The notes below the pieces were generated by a model, which was not told the DNA's origin, did not search any database, and saw only the letters and a program-made list of their open reading frames with translations. The translations under genes and the position numbers were made by a program. From the NCBI RefSeq assembly GCF_004362665.1, contig NZ_SNXR01000019.1:1-64000 (forward strand): a DNA stretch of 64,000 bases. Direction: 5' to 3'. This document shows positions 12,199-20,391 of this stretch, piece by piece (within the stretch, counting starts at the first letter, position 1; each line of letters begins with the position of its first letter). Source of the DNA: Flavobacterium dankookense. GTDB lineage: Bacteria > Bacteroidota > Bacteroidia > Flavobacteriales > Flavobacteriaceae.

Positions 12199-12232
12199 GT
12201 ACTTTTTTAAAAATATTTTTAATTGATTTTAT

Positions 12233-12240
12233 TACCTTTG
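12233..12240 (+). promoter_or_regulatory. Minus-7 box (TACCTTTG) of the TPR membrane gene
   Basis: An exact TAnnTTTG match 20 bases before the ATG at 12261. I see no convincing minus-33 element. Confidence 0.45.
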
Positions 12241-12260
12241 CGACCTAATAATTTTTAATC

Positions 12261-12776
12261 ATGTTTCACAAAAATATTAAAATAGTTTTAGCGGTTCTAA
12301 TCTTTGCAACTGCTATTTGGCAATTTACTGAAAGTAATATCGGAAATGGTATTTTCCTTATTCTTTTATCTTTGATTCCAGTTTTTCTTTATTTTAAAAA
12401 TGAATATATTCTTTTGGCGTTCTTGAAGTTGAGAAAGCAAGATTTTCCTGGAGCTAAAAATTGGTTGGATAAGATTAAAAATCCTGAAACAGCTTTGGTT
12501 AGAAAACAACAAGGTTATTATAACTATTTAAATGGTTTAATGTTATCGCAAACTAATTTAAATCAATCGGAGAAATTTTTTAGAAAAGCGATTGAGTTAG
12601 GTTTGAATATGGATATGGATTTGGCGGTTGCAAAATTAAATTTAGCTGGAATTGCCATGTCTAGAAGGCGTAAAATGGAAGCGACAACTTTATTGAACGA
12701 AGCTAAAAAGCTAGACAAACAAGGTATGTTGAAAGATCAGATTAGCATGATGAAAGAGCAGATGAAGAAAATCTAG
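12261..12776 (+). CDS. TPR-containing inner-membrane protein, function unknown
   Basis: 171 residues. Two hydrophobic segments (about 7-22 and 30-46) lie at the N-terminus. A soluble helical part follows that reads as tetratricopeptide-like hairpins (GYYNYLNGLMLSQTNLNQSE, KFFRKAIELGL, then AKLNLAGIAMSRRRKMEAT). I know no precise role; TPR-like folds usually bind other proteins. It is monocistronic, with a promoter box at 12233 and a shared terminator at 12821. Confidence 0.8.
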   Translation: MFHKNIKIVLAVLIFATAIWQFTESNIGNGIFLILLSLIPVFLYFKNEYILLAFLKLRKQDFPGAKNWLDKIKNPETALVRKQQGYYNYLNGLMLSQTNLNQSEKFFRKAIELGLNMDMDLAVAKLNLAGIAMSRRRKMEATTLLNEAKKLDKQGMLKDQISMMKEQMKKI

Positions 12777-12820
12777 TTTTCAGTTTTCAGTGAATAGTAT
12801 TCAGAATTGAGTATAAAAAA

Positions 12821-12846
12821 AGAGCTTTAGATATTTCTAAAGCTCT
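12821..12846. terminator. Bidirectional terminator
   Basis: An 11-bp stem (AGAGCTTTAGA/TCTAAAGCTCT) with a 4-base loop, flanked by A and T runs. It serves the convergent genes ending at 12776 and 12880. Confidence 0.85.
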
Positions 12847-12879
12847 TTTTTTATCTGTGAAAATTTGTGAAATCTGTGT

Positions 12880-13773
12880 TTAATAACCTTCCGTTGGAAT
12901 TTCGATTTCGTATTTCTTTTTACTTGGATTGACTAATTTCTTGTCGCGCAACCACGGATTGTGAATTTTTAAGATTTTATAATTGATGCCTTGTGTTTTA
13001 GCAAAACTGGCTAAATCTGTAATAGCGCTGTCAATTTCGATTTTTTTAGTTGGAATTGGTCTATATAAATCAGTTGGATAAATATTGAAACCGTATTTTG
13101 CTGGATTTTTCATGATTTCTTTTAAGGCTAAAATCCTAAAAATATAGCGAGAAGTTTCTTCGGTTAACGCTAAATCATAATAATTGGTAACTTGTTGTTC
13201 TTCAATTTTTTTATTTACTCCATTCATTCCACCATTATAGGAAGCTGCAGCCATTGTCCATGACCCAAACTTATTTTTAGCAGTTAGTAAATATTTACAA
13301 GCTGCTTCGGTCGATTTTTCTAAATGATAGCGTTCGTCAACAAAATCGTTGACTTCCATTCCTTTTTCTTTGGCTGTGTCTGGCATAAACTGCCAAATTC
13401 CTCTCGCACCAGCCGAAGAAACTGCATTGACCAAACCACTTTCGATTACAGCTAAATATTTGAAATCATCTGGAACACCATATTTGGCTAAAATAGGTTC
13501 AATTACAGGAAAAGCTCGGTTGGCTCTTTTTAGAATTAATGTAGTGGTTGAATGAAGATTAGCATTGATTAGCAATTCTCTATCCAATCGTTCTCTCACG
13601 TCAACTATAGTTAAAGGTGCAGTTTCTCCAGCAAAATCAATGTTTGTTGGAAAATACATTGCTGTTCCTTCGTGTAGCAAGTTTTCTTTTTTTTCACTTG
13701 AAATTCCAAAAACGAAAATTCCGGAAATTAAAACTAGACTAAGTGTTGTTACTAAAGCATTTGTCTTTTTCAT
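12880..13773 (-). CDS. Lytic transglycosylase (SLT/GH23 domain)
   Basis: 297 residues with an N-terminal signal or anchor segment (about 6-24). The SLT domain (about 85-215) has catalytic Glu111 in AVIESGL, followed by SSAGARGIWQFMPDTA and AAASYNGGMNGV, the standard GH23 motifs. It cleaves the MurNAc-GlcNAc bond of peptidoglycan with 1,6-anhydro formation, in the periplasm. No LysM repeats follow, unlike full-length MltD; the ~70-residue tail is unassigned. The hydrolase gene at 13828 lies 54 bases upstream on the same strand, so the two may be cotranscribed. Confidence 0.92.
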   Translation of the reverse strand: MKKTNALVTTLSLVLISGIFVFGISSEKKENLLHEGTAMYFPTNIDFAGETAPLTIVDVRERLDRELLINANLHSTTTLILKRANRAFPVIEPILAKYGVPDDFKYLAVIESGLVNAVSSAGARGIWQFMPDTAKEKGMEVNDFVDERYHLEKSTEAACKYLLTAKNKFGSWTMAAASYNGGMNGVNKKIEEQQVTNYYDLALTEETSRYIFRILALKEIMKNPAKYGFNIYPTDLYRPIPTKKIEIDSAITDLASFAKTQGINYKILKIHNPWLRDKKLVNPSKKKYEIEIPTEGY

Positions 13774-13827
13774 AATAAAAAATTGTAATCGTATAATGGT
13801 AAAGCTACAAAAATCGCTCCAAAATTG

Positions 13828-14490
13828 TTAATCTCCTAACAAAATTTTAGGTAAATTTTCATTCAACCATTTGTATTTGCTTAAAATCATGATGTGCGTT
13901 CCGCCTTTTACGGGAATAAAATCATTAATATATTTTGGTGGAAAAACTTCATCAGCATCGCCGTGAATGTGAATAATCTCGTTGTCAATTTCGGTTCGTT
14001 CCCAATTGATGATTTGTTCTATTGCCCAATCTAAATAGCGTTTGTCTCTAACGGCTAGAAATTTTTCATACAAAGCCAATCGTTGTTTTACAATGGATGA
14101 ACCAAAGGAAAATTTGGTTAGCAACTCAATGTTTTCGAATAATTTAGTTGGCATCAACTTATAAGCTTTGGTAGTTTTGGCGATTTTAAATCGTTTTGGG
14201 AATTCTACATTCGATTTTACGCTCGAAATAATGACTATTTTTTTTGCTTTGACAAAGGGTTTCATCTCTTGAACCAAAATACCTCCAAAGGAAACACCAA
14301 TCAATATGCAGTTTTCGTGATGAATGTTTTCAGCCATTTTTTTTGCATACGAAGTCAGCGATTGATTTTTCTCTGGGATAAACCATTCTAACAGATGGGT
14401 TTCAAATTGGTCTTCAGGCAATTGAATTCGTTCAAATATTGTTGAACTCGCCGCCATTCCGGGCATGAAGTAAACATGAATTTTAGACAT
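13828..14490 (-). CDS. Small alpha/beta hydrolase
   Basis: 220 residues, no signal peptide. The fold markers are the oxyanion-side strand (HVYFMPGMAASS), the nucleophile elbow GVSFGG with Ser67, the acid region HIHGDADEVFP and a catalytic His candidate in GGTHIMI. The substrate is unknown; it is a compact single-domain esterase-like protein. It starts divergently from the acetyltransferase-like gene at 14558, about 67 bases apart. Confidence 0.82.
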   Translation of the reverse strand: MSKIHVYFMPGMAASSTIFERIQLPEDQFETHLLEWFIPEKNQSLTSYAKKMAENIHHENCILIGVSFGGILVQEMKPFVKAKKIVIISSVKSNVEFPKRFKIAKTTKAYKLMPTKLFENIELLTKFSFGSSIVKQRLALYEKFLAVRDKRYLDWAIEQIINWERTEIDNEIIHIHGDADEVFPPKYINDFIPVKGGTHIMILSKYKWLNENLPKILLGD

Positions 14491-14518
14491 TTTTAACTGT
14501 AAACTCGTTTAAAATTAG

Positions 14519-14526
14519 TAATTTTG
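14519..14526 (+). promoter_or_regulatory. Minus-7 box (TAATTTTG) upstream of the acetyltransferase-like gene
   Basis: An exact TAnnTTTG match 31 bases before the ATG at 14558. Confidence 0.45.
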
Positions 14527-14557
14527 CCTAAAATTAATCCTTTTATTTTATTTGTAG

Positions 14558-14869
14558 ATGAACGAAATAGTATTTTCAGAAAAAATGGAAATTAAAGACA
14601 ACACTTTTGCGCGTCAATTTGAAACTTTCATCGATGGAAACATGGTTTCTGTTGAATATTCATTTCAAGAAAAGAAAATATTTCTAACAAGAATAAATAC
14701 TTTTGATGGTTTTGATAATGAGGAGTTTATTAATGATTTATTGAAAAACATCATGGAAATCGCCTATCAACGAAAGCTAAAAGTAGTTCCAATTCTCCCA
14801 AAAATTGCGCTTTTCTTTAGAAAAAATACAACTTATAGAGATTTACTTCCTCCGGGAATAAAAATATAG
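14558..14869 (+). CDS. YjdJ-type N-acetyltransferase-like protein
   Basis: 103 residues. The end KVVPILPKIALFFRKNTTYR followed by DLLPPGI corresponds to the short GNAT-like family Acetyltransf_CG (YjdJ), in which a helix after VxPxxP packs at the CoA site. The middle ITRINTFDGFDNEEFINDLL fits the preceding strand and helix. Family members have a reduced GNAT fold of about 90-100 residues, and the length agrees. The acyl acceptor is unknown. Confidence 0.7.
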   Translation: MNEIVFSEKMEIKDNTFARQFETFIDGNMVSVEYSFQEKKIFLTRINTFDGFDNEEFINDLLKNIMEIAYQRKLKVVPILPKIALFFRKNTTYRDLLPPGIKI

Positions 14870-14888
14870 TTAAATAAAAACTAGAGTT

Positions 14889-14930
14889 AAATTCCAAATT
14901 CCAATTATCAAAGCTTGGAATTTGGAATTT
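14889..14930 (+). terminator. Terminator after the acetyltransferase-like gene
   Basis: A perfect 16-bp inverted repeat (AAATTCCAAATTCCAA/TTGGAATTTGGAATTT) with a 10-base loop, then a T-rich run. Confidence 0.8.
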
Positions 14931-14950
14931 TTATTTTCTATCTTTATCAA

Positions 14951-15292
14951 ATGAGTTCCGAAAATCTAAATTCTGATGTCATTCATTTTTTTGAAGAAAT
15001 TCAAAAATATTATGGCAGTAAAACCGAAATAATGCAAGGATTGTTTGTTGATATTGACGATCTTGATGCTAACCAAACGACTTGGAATTTATCGGAATTT
15101 GAATTAATCCGTTCGGCTTATCGTAATTTAGGTGGAAAATTTATGCTGGAAGGTAACGGAACTTATTATGAAATTTCTGCAGAAAAAATCATTCTTTTTA
15201 ATCAAAACGGAAGAAATAAATTTGAATTTATAGAACAATATAATGAAACGTTTTTTAGGATTACTAAAATTAGGTTTCATTATAAGTATTAA
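14951..15292 (+). CDS. Conserved hypothetical protein
   Basis: 113 residues from the ATG at 14951 (MSSENLNSDVIHFFEEIQKY). A longer frame opens at 14915 inside the preceding terminator and would be leader-less and hydrophobic, so I reject that start. The protein is soluble, acidic at its N-terminal end, and beta-rich at the end (YYEISAEKIILFNQNGRNKF). I recognise no family. It is convergent with mtaB. Confidence 0.65.
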   Translation: MSSENLNSDVIHFFEEIQKYYGSKTEIMQGLFVDIDDLDANQTTWNLSEFELIRSAYRNLGGKFMLEGNGTYYEISAEKIILFNQNGRNKFEFIEQYNETFFRITKIRFHYKY

Positions 15293-15309
15293 ATTGATTA
15301 CGAATTAAA

Positions 15310-15350
15310 AATTACGAATTACGATAATTTGGAATTCATAATTCGTAATT
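15310..15350. terminator. Bidirectional terminator overlapping the 3' end of mtaB
   Basis: A perfect 12-bp inverted repeat (AATTACGAATTA/TAATTCGTAATT). The mtaB stop and its last four codons lie in the right arm, so the C-terminal residues NYEL are encoded by the hairpin. Confidence 0.6.
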
Positions 15351-16673
15351 CATAATTTCAGTGAACTCCATTCGAACAGCACCATCTTCGTCAATTCTAG
15401 TCAAATTGATTTCATGTAAAGTATTCACTAATTCAGGATTCCAAGGTGTTTTTACTTTTACGTAATTTTCTGTAAATCCGTGAATGTAACCTTCTTTATT
15501 TTCACTTTCAAAAAGCACTGTGTGATTGGTTCCAATTTGACTTTCGTAAAAAGCACGACGTTTTTTAACCGATAACCCACGAAGCATTTTACTTCTTTTC
15601 GAACGCACGTTCATCGGAACCACATTTTCCATGGTTGCTGCTTCGGTATTATCTCTTTCAGAATACGTAAAAACGTGTAAATAGGAAATGTCTAACTCAT
15701 TTAAGAAATTATATGTTTCTAAGAAATGTTCATCGGTTTCGCCAGGAAAACCAACAATTACGTCAACACCAATACAAGCATGTGGCATTACTTTTCGAAT
15801 TTTATTCACTCTATCAACATAAACTTCACGTTGGTAACGGCGTTTCATTTTGCCCAAAATTTCATTACTTCCCGATTGTAATGGAATATGAAAATGAGGA
15901 ACAAACGTTCTGCTTTTTGAAACAAACTCTATAGTTTCATTTTTCAACAAATTAGGTTCGATAGACGAAATTCTCAAACGTTCAATTCCTTCTACTTCAT
16001 CCAACGCTTTTACTAAATCTAGAAAAGTATGTTCGTGTTTTTTATTTCCGAATTCTCCTTTTCCGTAATCACCTATATTTACACCAGTTAGCACAATTTC
16101 TTTTATACCTTGCTGTGAAATTTCGTAAGCGTTTTTTAGCACATTTTCCAAAGCATCACTTCTTGAAATTCCTCTTGCCAACGGAATTGTGCAATACGTA
16201 CATTTGTAATCGCAACCATCTTGCACTTTTAAGAAAGCACGAGTTCTGTCGCCAATAGAATAACTTCCTACGTAGAAATCGGCTTCTTCAATTTCACAAG
16301 AATGTACTTCGCCAAAATTATTTTTGGTTAAATCGTTAATATAATCAGTGATTTTGAATTTTTCGGTAGCACCAAGAACTAAATCAACGCCATCAACAGC
16401 GGCTAATTCTTCTGGTTTTAATTGCGCATAACAACCAACTGCAGCAACGAATGCTTTGTCGTTGAGTTTCATGGCTTTTTTTACAATTTGTTTGAACTGT
16501 TTATCGGCGTTTTCGGTTACCGAGCAAGTGTTGATTACGTACATATCGGCAACTTCTTCAAAATCAACTCGTTCAAAACCTTCGTCTTGAAAATTTCTTG
16601 CAATAGTAGAAGTTTCTGAGAAGTTCAATTTGCATCCCAAAGTATAGAATGCGACTTTCTTTTTATTTTCCAT
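15336..16673 (-). CDS. mtaB: tRNA t6A37 methylthiotransferase MtaB
   Basis: 445 residues from the ATG at 16673 (MENKKKVAFYTLGCKLNF); an in-frame TTG four codons upstream is less likely. It is a radical-SAM enzyme that adds a methylthio group to t6A at position 37 of ANN-decoding tRNAs. The N-terminal UPF0004 domain supplies three Fe-S cysteines (LGCKLN, INTCSV, VGCYAQ). The radical-SAM motif CDYKCTYC follows. The TRAM-like C-terminus binds tRNA. LGCKLNFSE, rather than the MiaB-type start, supports MtaB over MiaB/RimO. It is monocistronic. Confidence 0.94.
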   Translation of the reverse strand: MENKKKVAFYTLGCKLNFSETSTIARNFQDEGFERVDFEEVADMYVINTCSVTENADKQFKQIVKKAMKLNDKAFVAAVGCYAQLKPEELAAVDGVDLVLGATEKFKITDYINDLTKNNFGEVHSCEIEEADFYVGSYSIGDRTRAFLKVQDGCDYKCTYCTIPLARGISRSDALENVLKNAYEISQQGIKEIVLTGVNIGDYGKGEFGNKKHEHTFLDLVKALDEVEGIERLRISSIEPNLLKNETIEFVSKSRTFVPHFHIPLQSGSNEILGKMKRRYQREVYVDRVNKIRKVMPHACIGVDVIVGFPGETDEHFLETYNFLNELDISYLHVFTYSERDNTEAATMENVVPMNVRSKRSKMLRGLSVKKRRAFYESQIGTNHTVLFESENKEGYIHGFTENYVKVKTPWNPELVNTLHEINLTRIDEDGAVRMEFTEIMNYEL

Positions 16674-16764
16674 AAGTAAACTCAATTAATGAAATCGTTG
16701 TCAAAAAATTGAGAGTGCAAATTTAGATAGAATTTTGTAAAGAATTAAACTAATTTTGGTTTTG

Positions 16765-17082
16765 TTAGTTTGCTCCAATATCATCGATACTATCTTCTAA
16801 TTTTATTTCTGAATTCCATTTTCTCTTCAGTAGAAAGTAAAGTAGGTATGTTATTCCAAATCCAAAAGGAATTGCAATAGCATTCATCAATATTTGATTA
16901 TCCCAATCAATTTCGATTGCGAAAATTAAACTAATTAAACCTAATATTATTCCGCCTATAAAAGCTCCGCTGTAATAGGACAATATGCCTAATATCACAA
17001 AAAGCCATTTGTTTTTATTGAACTGGTTAGCTAATTCGTAAAAATATTTTCCTATGAAGTAAATAAAAAGAAATCCTAGCAT
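16765..17082 (-). CDS. Small membrane protein
   Basis: 105 residues with hydrophobic segments at about 1-16, 26-55 and 66-84 and a charged acidic tail (KLEDSIDDIGAN). It starts 2 bases after the stop of the GlmU-like gene, so the two are translationally close and cotranscribed. No family recognised. Confidence 0.75.
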   Translation of the reverse strand: MLGFLFIYFIGKYFYELANQFNKNKWLFVILGILSYYSGAFIGGIILGLISLIFAIEIDWDNQILMNAIAIPFGFGITYLLYFLLKRKWNSEIKLEDSIDDIGAN

Positions 17083-17084
17083 AA

Positions 17085-18260
17085 CTATTCTTTTCTATAT
17101 TTCTTAGTTTCCTCAAAAACGTGTTCTAAAATTTTAGCATCTTCTTCCGAAAATTCTACATTTCTTCTTGCCATTACGATTTTAGCTGTTTGAAAAGCTT
17201 TGTTGGTTAAGTAAGTTGTAAATCCAGAACTTCCACCCCATGAAAAACTTGGTACAAAATTTCTAGGAAAACCACTTCCAAAAATATTTGTTGAAACACC
17301 AACAACTGTTCCTGTATTGAACATGGTATTGATGCCGCATTTTGAGTGATCACCCATCATTAATCCGCAGAATTGCAATCCAGTTTTGGCAAAGTTTTCT
17401 GTTTCATAACTCCATAACTTAACTTCTTCGTAATTATTTTTAAGATTTGAATTGTTGCTGTCTGCTCCAATATTACACCATTCTCCAAGAACTGAATTAC
17501 CTAAAAATCCGTCGTGACCTTTATTAGAATAACCAAAAAGTACCGAATTACTTACTTCGCCACCAATAACAGAATGTGGTCCAACGGTCGTTGCGCCATA
17601 AACTTTAGATGCTAATTTCACTCTTCCAGATTCGCATAAAGCAAATGGTCCGCGAATGACTGAACCTTCCATAATTTCGGCATTTTTACCGATGTAAATT
17701 GGTCCAGTTGAAGCGTTTAAAGTTACAAATTCTAGTTTTGCGCCTTCTTCAATAAAGATGTTTTCGGGAGAAATGACATTTACACTTTTGGGAATAGGTT
17801 GTGAATGTCTTCCATCAGTAATCAATTCGAAATCTTCTCTAAGTGCGATATCGTTTTTGGCAAAAATATCCCAAGTATTTTCAATTGTGATGCAATCTTC
17901 ATTGAATTCGATGATTTCATACGTATCAAAATCTACTTCTTCTTGCGTATCATTAGTGTAAAAAGCAATTACTTCATCATCTTTGAAAATGGCTTGATTT
18001 TTCTCCAAATTTTTTACCATTTCAGATAAAATATCATTTGGTAAAAAAGAGGCGTTAATCATAATATTGTCTTCCATTTCTACCATTGGGTATTTTTCTG
18101 AAAGATATTCTTCGGTTAAAGTTGTAGTTGTATAGCCCAAATATTTTTCCCATTTTTCACGAATGGTTAGAATTCCAACTCGGATTTCTGCAACTGGTCG
18201 AGTAAATGTAAAGGGTAAAAGTTTGTTTCTAACGGTTCCGTCGAAGAGTATGTAGTTCAT
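17085..18260 (-). CDS. GlmU-like nucleotidyltransferase with hexapeptide repeats
   Basis: 391 residues. The start MNYILFDGTVRNKLLPFTFT then RPVAEIRVGILTIREKWE marks the Bacteroidota alternative GlmU family. This carries a divergent pyrophosphorylase-like domain and a left-handed beta-helix acyltransferase (about 170-345: NIFIEEGAKLE, GPIYIGKNAEIMEGSVIRG, VGPHSVIGGEVSNS, CNIGADSNNSNLKNNY). The proposed role is UDP-GlcNAc formation or a related sugar-nucleotide reaction for the envelope, in the cytosol. The nucleotide loop is far from canonical GlmU, so catalytic detail is uncertain. It heads a two-gene unit with 16765-17082. Confidence 0.85.
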   Translation of the reverse strand: MNYILFDGTVRNKLLPFTFTRPVAEIRVGILTIREKWEKYLGYTTTTLTEEYLSEKYPMVEMEDNIMINASFLPNDILSEMVKNLEKNQAIFKDDEVIAFYTNDTQEEVDFDTYEIIEFNEDCITIENTWDIFAKNDIALREDFELITDGRHSQPIPKSVNVISPENIFIEEGAKLEFVTLNASTGPIYIGKNAEIMEGSVIRGPFALCESGRVKLASKVYGATTVGPHSVIGGEVSNSVLFGYSNKGHDGFLGNSVLGEWCNIGADSNNSNLKNNYEEVKLWSYETENFAKTGLQFCGLMMGDHSKCGINTMFNTGTVVGVSTNIFGSGFPRNFVPSFSWGGSSGFTTYLTNKAFQTAKIVMARRNVEFSEEDAKILEHVFEETKKYRKE

Positions 18261-18348
18261 TTTAAAAGTTTATAAGGTTTATGAAGTTTAAAAGTTTATA
18301 AAAAACATTAACTATAGTCAAAAGTACAAAGATTTAATCAATAAAAAA

Positions 18349-18370
18349 ACCACTCACTTTCGTGAATGGT
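18349..18370 (-). terminator. Terminator of the L31 gene
   Basis: A 9-bp stem with one mismatch (ACCACTCAC/GTGAATGGT), loop TTTC, then seven Ts on the minus strand. Confidence 0.8.
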
Positions 18371-18398
18371 CTTAATAAAAATTTGAACACTGAAACTA

Positions 18399-18650
18399 TT
18401 ATTTTGAATGTTTAGCGTATTTAGTTTTGAATTTATCGATACGTCCTGCAGTATCAATAAGTTTAGATTTACCTGTGTAAAATGGGTGAGAAGTTCTAGA
18501 AATCTCCATTTTGAAAACTGGATATTCAACACCTTCGTGTGTGATAGTTTCTTTAGTATCTACTGTTGATTTAGTAATAAAAACGTCTTCGTTCGACATG
18601 TCTTTAAAAGCAACTAATCTGTAATTTTCTGGGTGAATTCCTTTTTTCAT
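18399..18650 (-). CDS. rpmE2: 50S ribosomal protein L31, type B
   Basis: 83 residues starting [20 protein letters not shown], with [20 protein letters not shown]. This is the C-minus (type B) L31, which lacks the zinc-binding cysteines of the C-plus paralogue. Such forms replace zinc-loaded L31 under zinc limitation in organisms with both; here it may be the only copy. It has its own promoter (18756-18785), about 100 bases of leader and a terminator. Confidence 0.95.
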   Translation of the reverse strand: MKKGIHPENYRLVAFKDMSNEDVFITKSTVDTKETITHEGVEYPVFKMEISRTSHPFYTGKSKLIDTAGRIDKFKTKYAKHSK

Positions 18651-18755
18651 GATAAATCTTTTTTATGTTTTTGAAGTAGTTTGTTTTGATGCTTTCTTCT
18701 TGAAAGGTATAAACTAGCTACAACTTTTAATACTCTTGTTTTTAATTTGAGAGTG

Positions 18756-18785
18756 CAAAAATACAACTTTTTTACAAACTTCAAA
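18756..18785 (-). promoter_or_regulatory. Promoter of the L31 gene
   Basis: On the minus strand TTTG (18785-18782), 18 bases, TATTTTTG (18763-18756). Both elements match the Bacteroidota consensus. They leave a leader of about 100 bases, long enough for ribosomal-protein feedback control. Confidence 0.6.
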
Positions 18786-18843
18786 GCGAACTGTAACTTT
18801 TTTTAAATAAATCGAACTTACTGTTAAGTAATAATGGAATTAC

Positions 18844-18851
18844 TATATTTG
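18844..18851 (+). promoter_or_regulatory. Minus-7 box (TATATTTG) of the 18.9-24.8 kb operon
   Basis: An exact TAnnTTTG match 25 bases before the first ATG (18877) of a five-gene plus-strand operon. Confidence 0.5.
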
Positions 18852-18876
18852 TTGTTTAATTTAAAAAAAAAGTAAA

Positions 18877-19407
18877 ATGGATGCAATATTGAAAAAAAAT
18901 GCAATAAACTTCGGAGTTATTTCAGGTTTAATATCAATTGCTTTATACACGTTGATGTATTTAGTTGATTTAAAGCTTTTTGTTAACATGTGGGTTTTGT
19001 TTGGGATGTTAATAATTTGGATTGTAATCGGTTGTGTTTTATTGTCAAAAAGTAAAAAGGAAAGAGCTGGAGTTTTAACTTTTAAAGAAGGTTTTACTAC
19101 TTATTTTCTTTCTGCATTGATTGGTATTCTAATTTCTACTGCTTTTAATATATTTCTTTTAAACTTTTTTGATACAGAAGCAAGAGATAAAATAACAGAA
19201 CATTTTATTGAATTTCAAGTTGAAATGTTAGAAAAATACAATGCACCAAGTGATCAAATTGCAGAAACTGTTTCTAAACTAAAAGAGAACTCGCAATTTT
19301 CTATAAATGGTCAACTTTTAGGGATTGCTCAAGCTCTTCTTGGTGCCACAGTTTTTGGACTAATTTTAGCAGCAATTTTTAAATCAAAAACTAGAGAAGA
19401 ATATTAA
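18877..19407 (+). CDS. DUF4199 membrane protein
   Basis: 176 residues with four hydrophobic segments (about 10-30, 36-53, 70-95, 145-165). The pattern AGVLTFKEGFTTYFLSALIG is characteristic of DUF4199, a Bacteroidota inner-membrane family of unknown function. Its stop overlaps the start of the glycosyltransferase gene (TAATG), so the two are translationally coupled. A role linked to glycan transfer is an inference from this pairing. Confidence 0.85.
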   Translation: MDAILKKNAINFGVISGLISIALYTLMYLVDLKLFVNMWVLFGMLIIWIVIGCVLLSKSKKERAGVLTFKEGFTTYFLSALIGILISTAFNIFLLNFFDTEARDKITEHFIEFQVEMLEKYNAPSDQIAETVSKLKENSQFSINGQLLGIAQALLGATVFGLILAAIFKSKTREEY

Positions 19408-20363
19408 TGAATATATCAATAGTAATTCCATTACTTAACGAACAGGAATCTTTACCCGAATTACACCAATGGATTGTCAAAGTGATGACAACTCATAATT
19501 ATTCTTATGAAATTATTTTCATCGATGATGGAAGTACTGACGAATCATGGCAAATAATTGAGAAACTTTCAAACGAAGATACAAATGTAAAAGGAATTCG
19601 GTTTTTGCGAAATTATGGAAAATCGCAAGCCTTACATGCTGGTTTTGCAAAAGCGCAAGGTGATGTAATTATTACAATGGATGCTGATTTACAGGATAGT
19701 CCTGATGAAATTCCTGATTTATACAACATGGTAATGAATCAGAATTTTGATTTAGTTTCAGGATGGAAAAAGAAACGTTATGATAATGCGGTAACTAAAA
19801 ATCTTCCTTCTAAATTATTCAATTGGGCAGCAAGAAAAACGTCTGGTGTTTATTTGAATGATTTTAATTGTGGATTGAAAGCTTATAAAAATGTAGTCAT
19901 CAAGAACATTGAAGTTTCGGGTGAAATGCATCGCTATATTCCAGTTTTGGCAAAAAATGCTGGTTTTGGAAAAATAGGAGAGAAGGTTGTTATTCATCAA
20001 GCTCGAAAATATGGCGAGTCCAAATTTGGAATGAGTCGTTTTATAAATGGCTTTCTAGATTTAATAACGATTTGGTTTTTATCACGTTACGGAAAACGTC
20101 CAATGCATCTTTTTGGTGCAGCAGGCGTTTTGATGTTTATTATTGGATTTTTATCCACAGGATTTATTATTGTTGTTAAACTCATTAAATTATATTCTGG
20201 ATTTGAGACCATTTTGGTAACACAAAATCCATTGTTTTATATCGCTTTAACAACTATGATTATTGGAACTCAATTGTTTTTAGCTGGATTTTTAGGCGAA
20301 ATTATTCTTAGAACAAAAAGTAATGAAGAACGATATAAGGTTTCTGAAAAAGTAAATTTATAG
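19407..20363 (+). CDS. Family 2 glycosyltransferase, membrane-anchored (GtrB/DPM-like)
   Basis: 318 residues. The GT-A domain has NISIVIPLLNEQESLPEL at its N-terminus, the nucleotide-binding IDDGSTDES and the metal-binding MDADLQDSP. Two C-terminal transmembrane helices (about 235-260 and 273-297) are arranged as in polyprenyl-phosphate glycosyltransferases. By family it moves a sugar from a nucleotide donor to undecaprenyl phosphate at the inner membrane. It is coupled to the DUF4199 gene and followed by the hexose mutase, which could feed its donor. Confidence 0.92.
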   Translation: MNISIVIPLLNEQESLPELHQWIVKVMTTHNYSYEIIFIDDGSTDESWQIIEKLSNEDTNVKGIRFLRNYGKSQALHAGFAKAQGDVIITMDADLQDSPDEIPDLYNMVMNQNFDLVSGWKKKRYDNAVTKNLPSKLFNWAARKTSGVYLNDFNCGLKAYKNVVIKNIEVSGEMHRYIPVLAKNAGFGKIGEKVVIHQARKYGESKFGMSRFINGFLDLITIWFLSRYGKRPMHLFGAAGVLMFIIGFLSTGFIIVVKLIKLYSGFETILVTQNPLFYIALTTMIIGTQLFLAGFLGEIILRTKSNEERYKVSEKVNL

Positions 20364-20391
20364 TAAGTTATCTTCAAAAAAATATTTCAAA

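Noticed and set aside
18338..18532. 64-codon minus-strand ORF
   Set aside because: It overlaps the L31 gene in another frame and includes its terminator.
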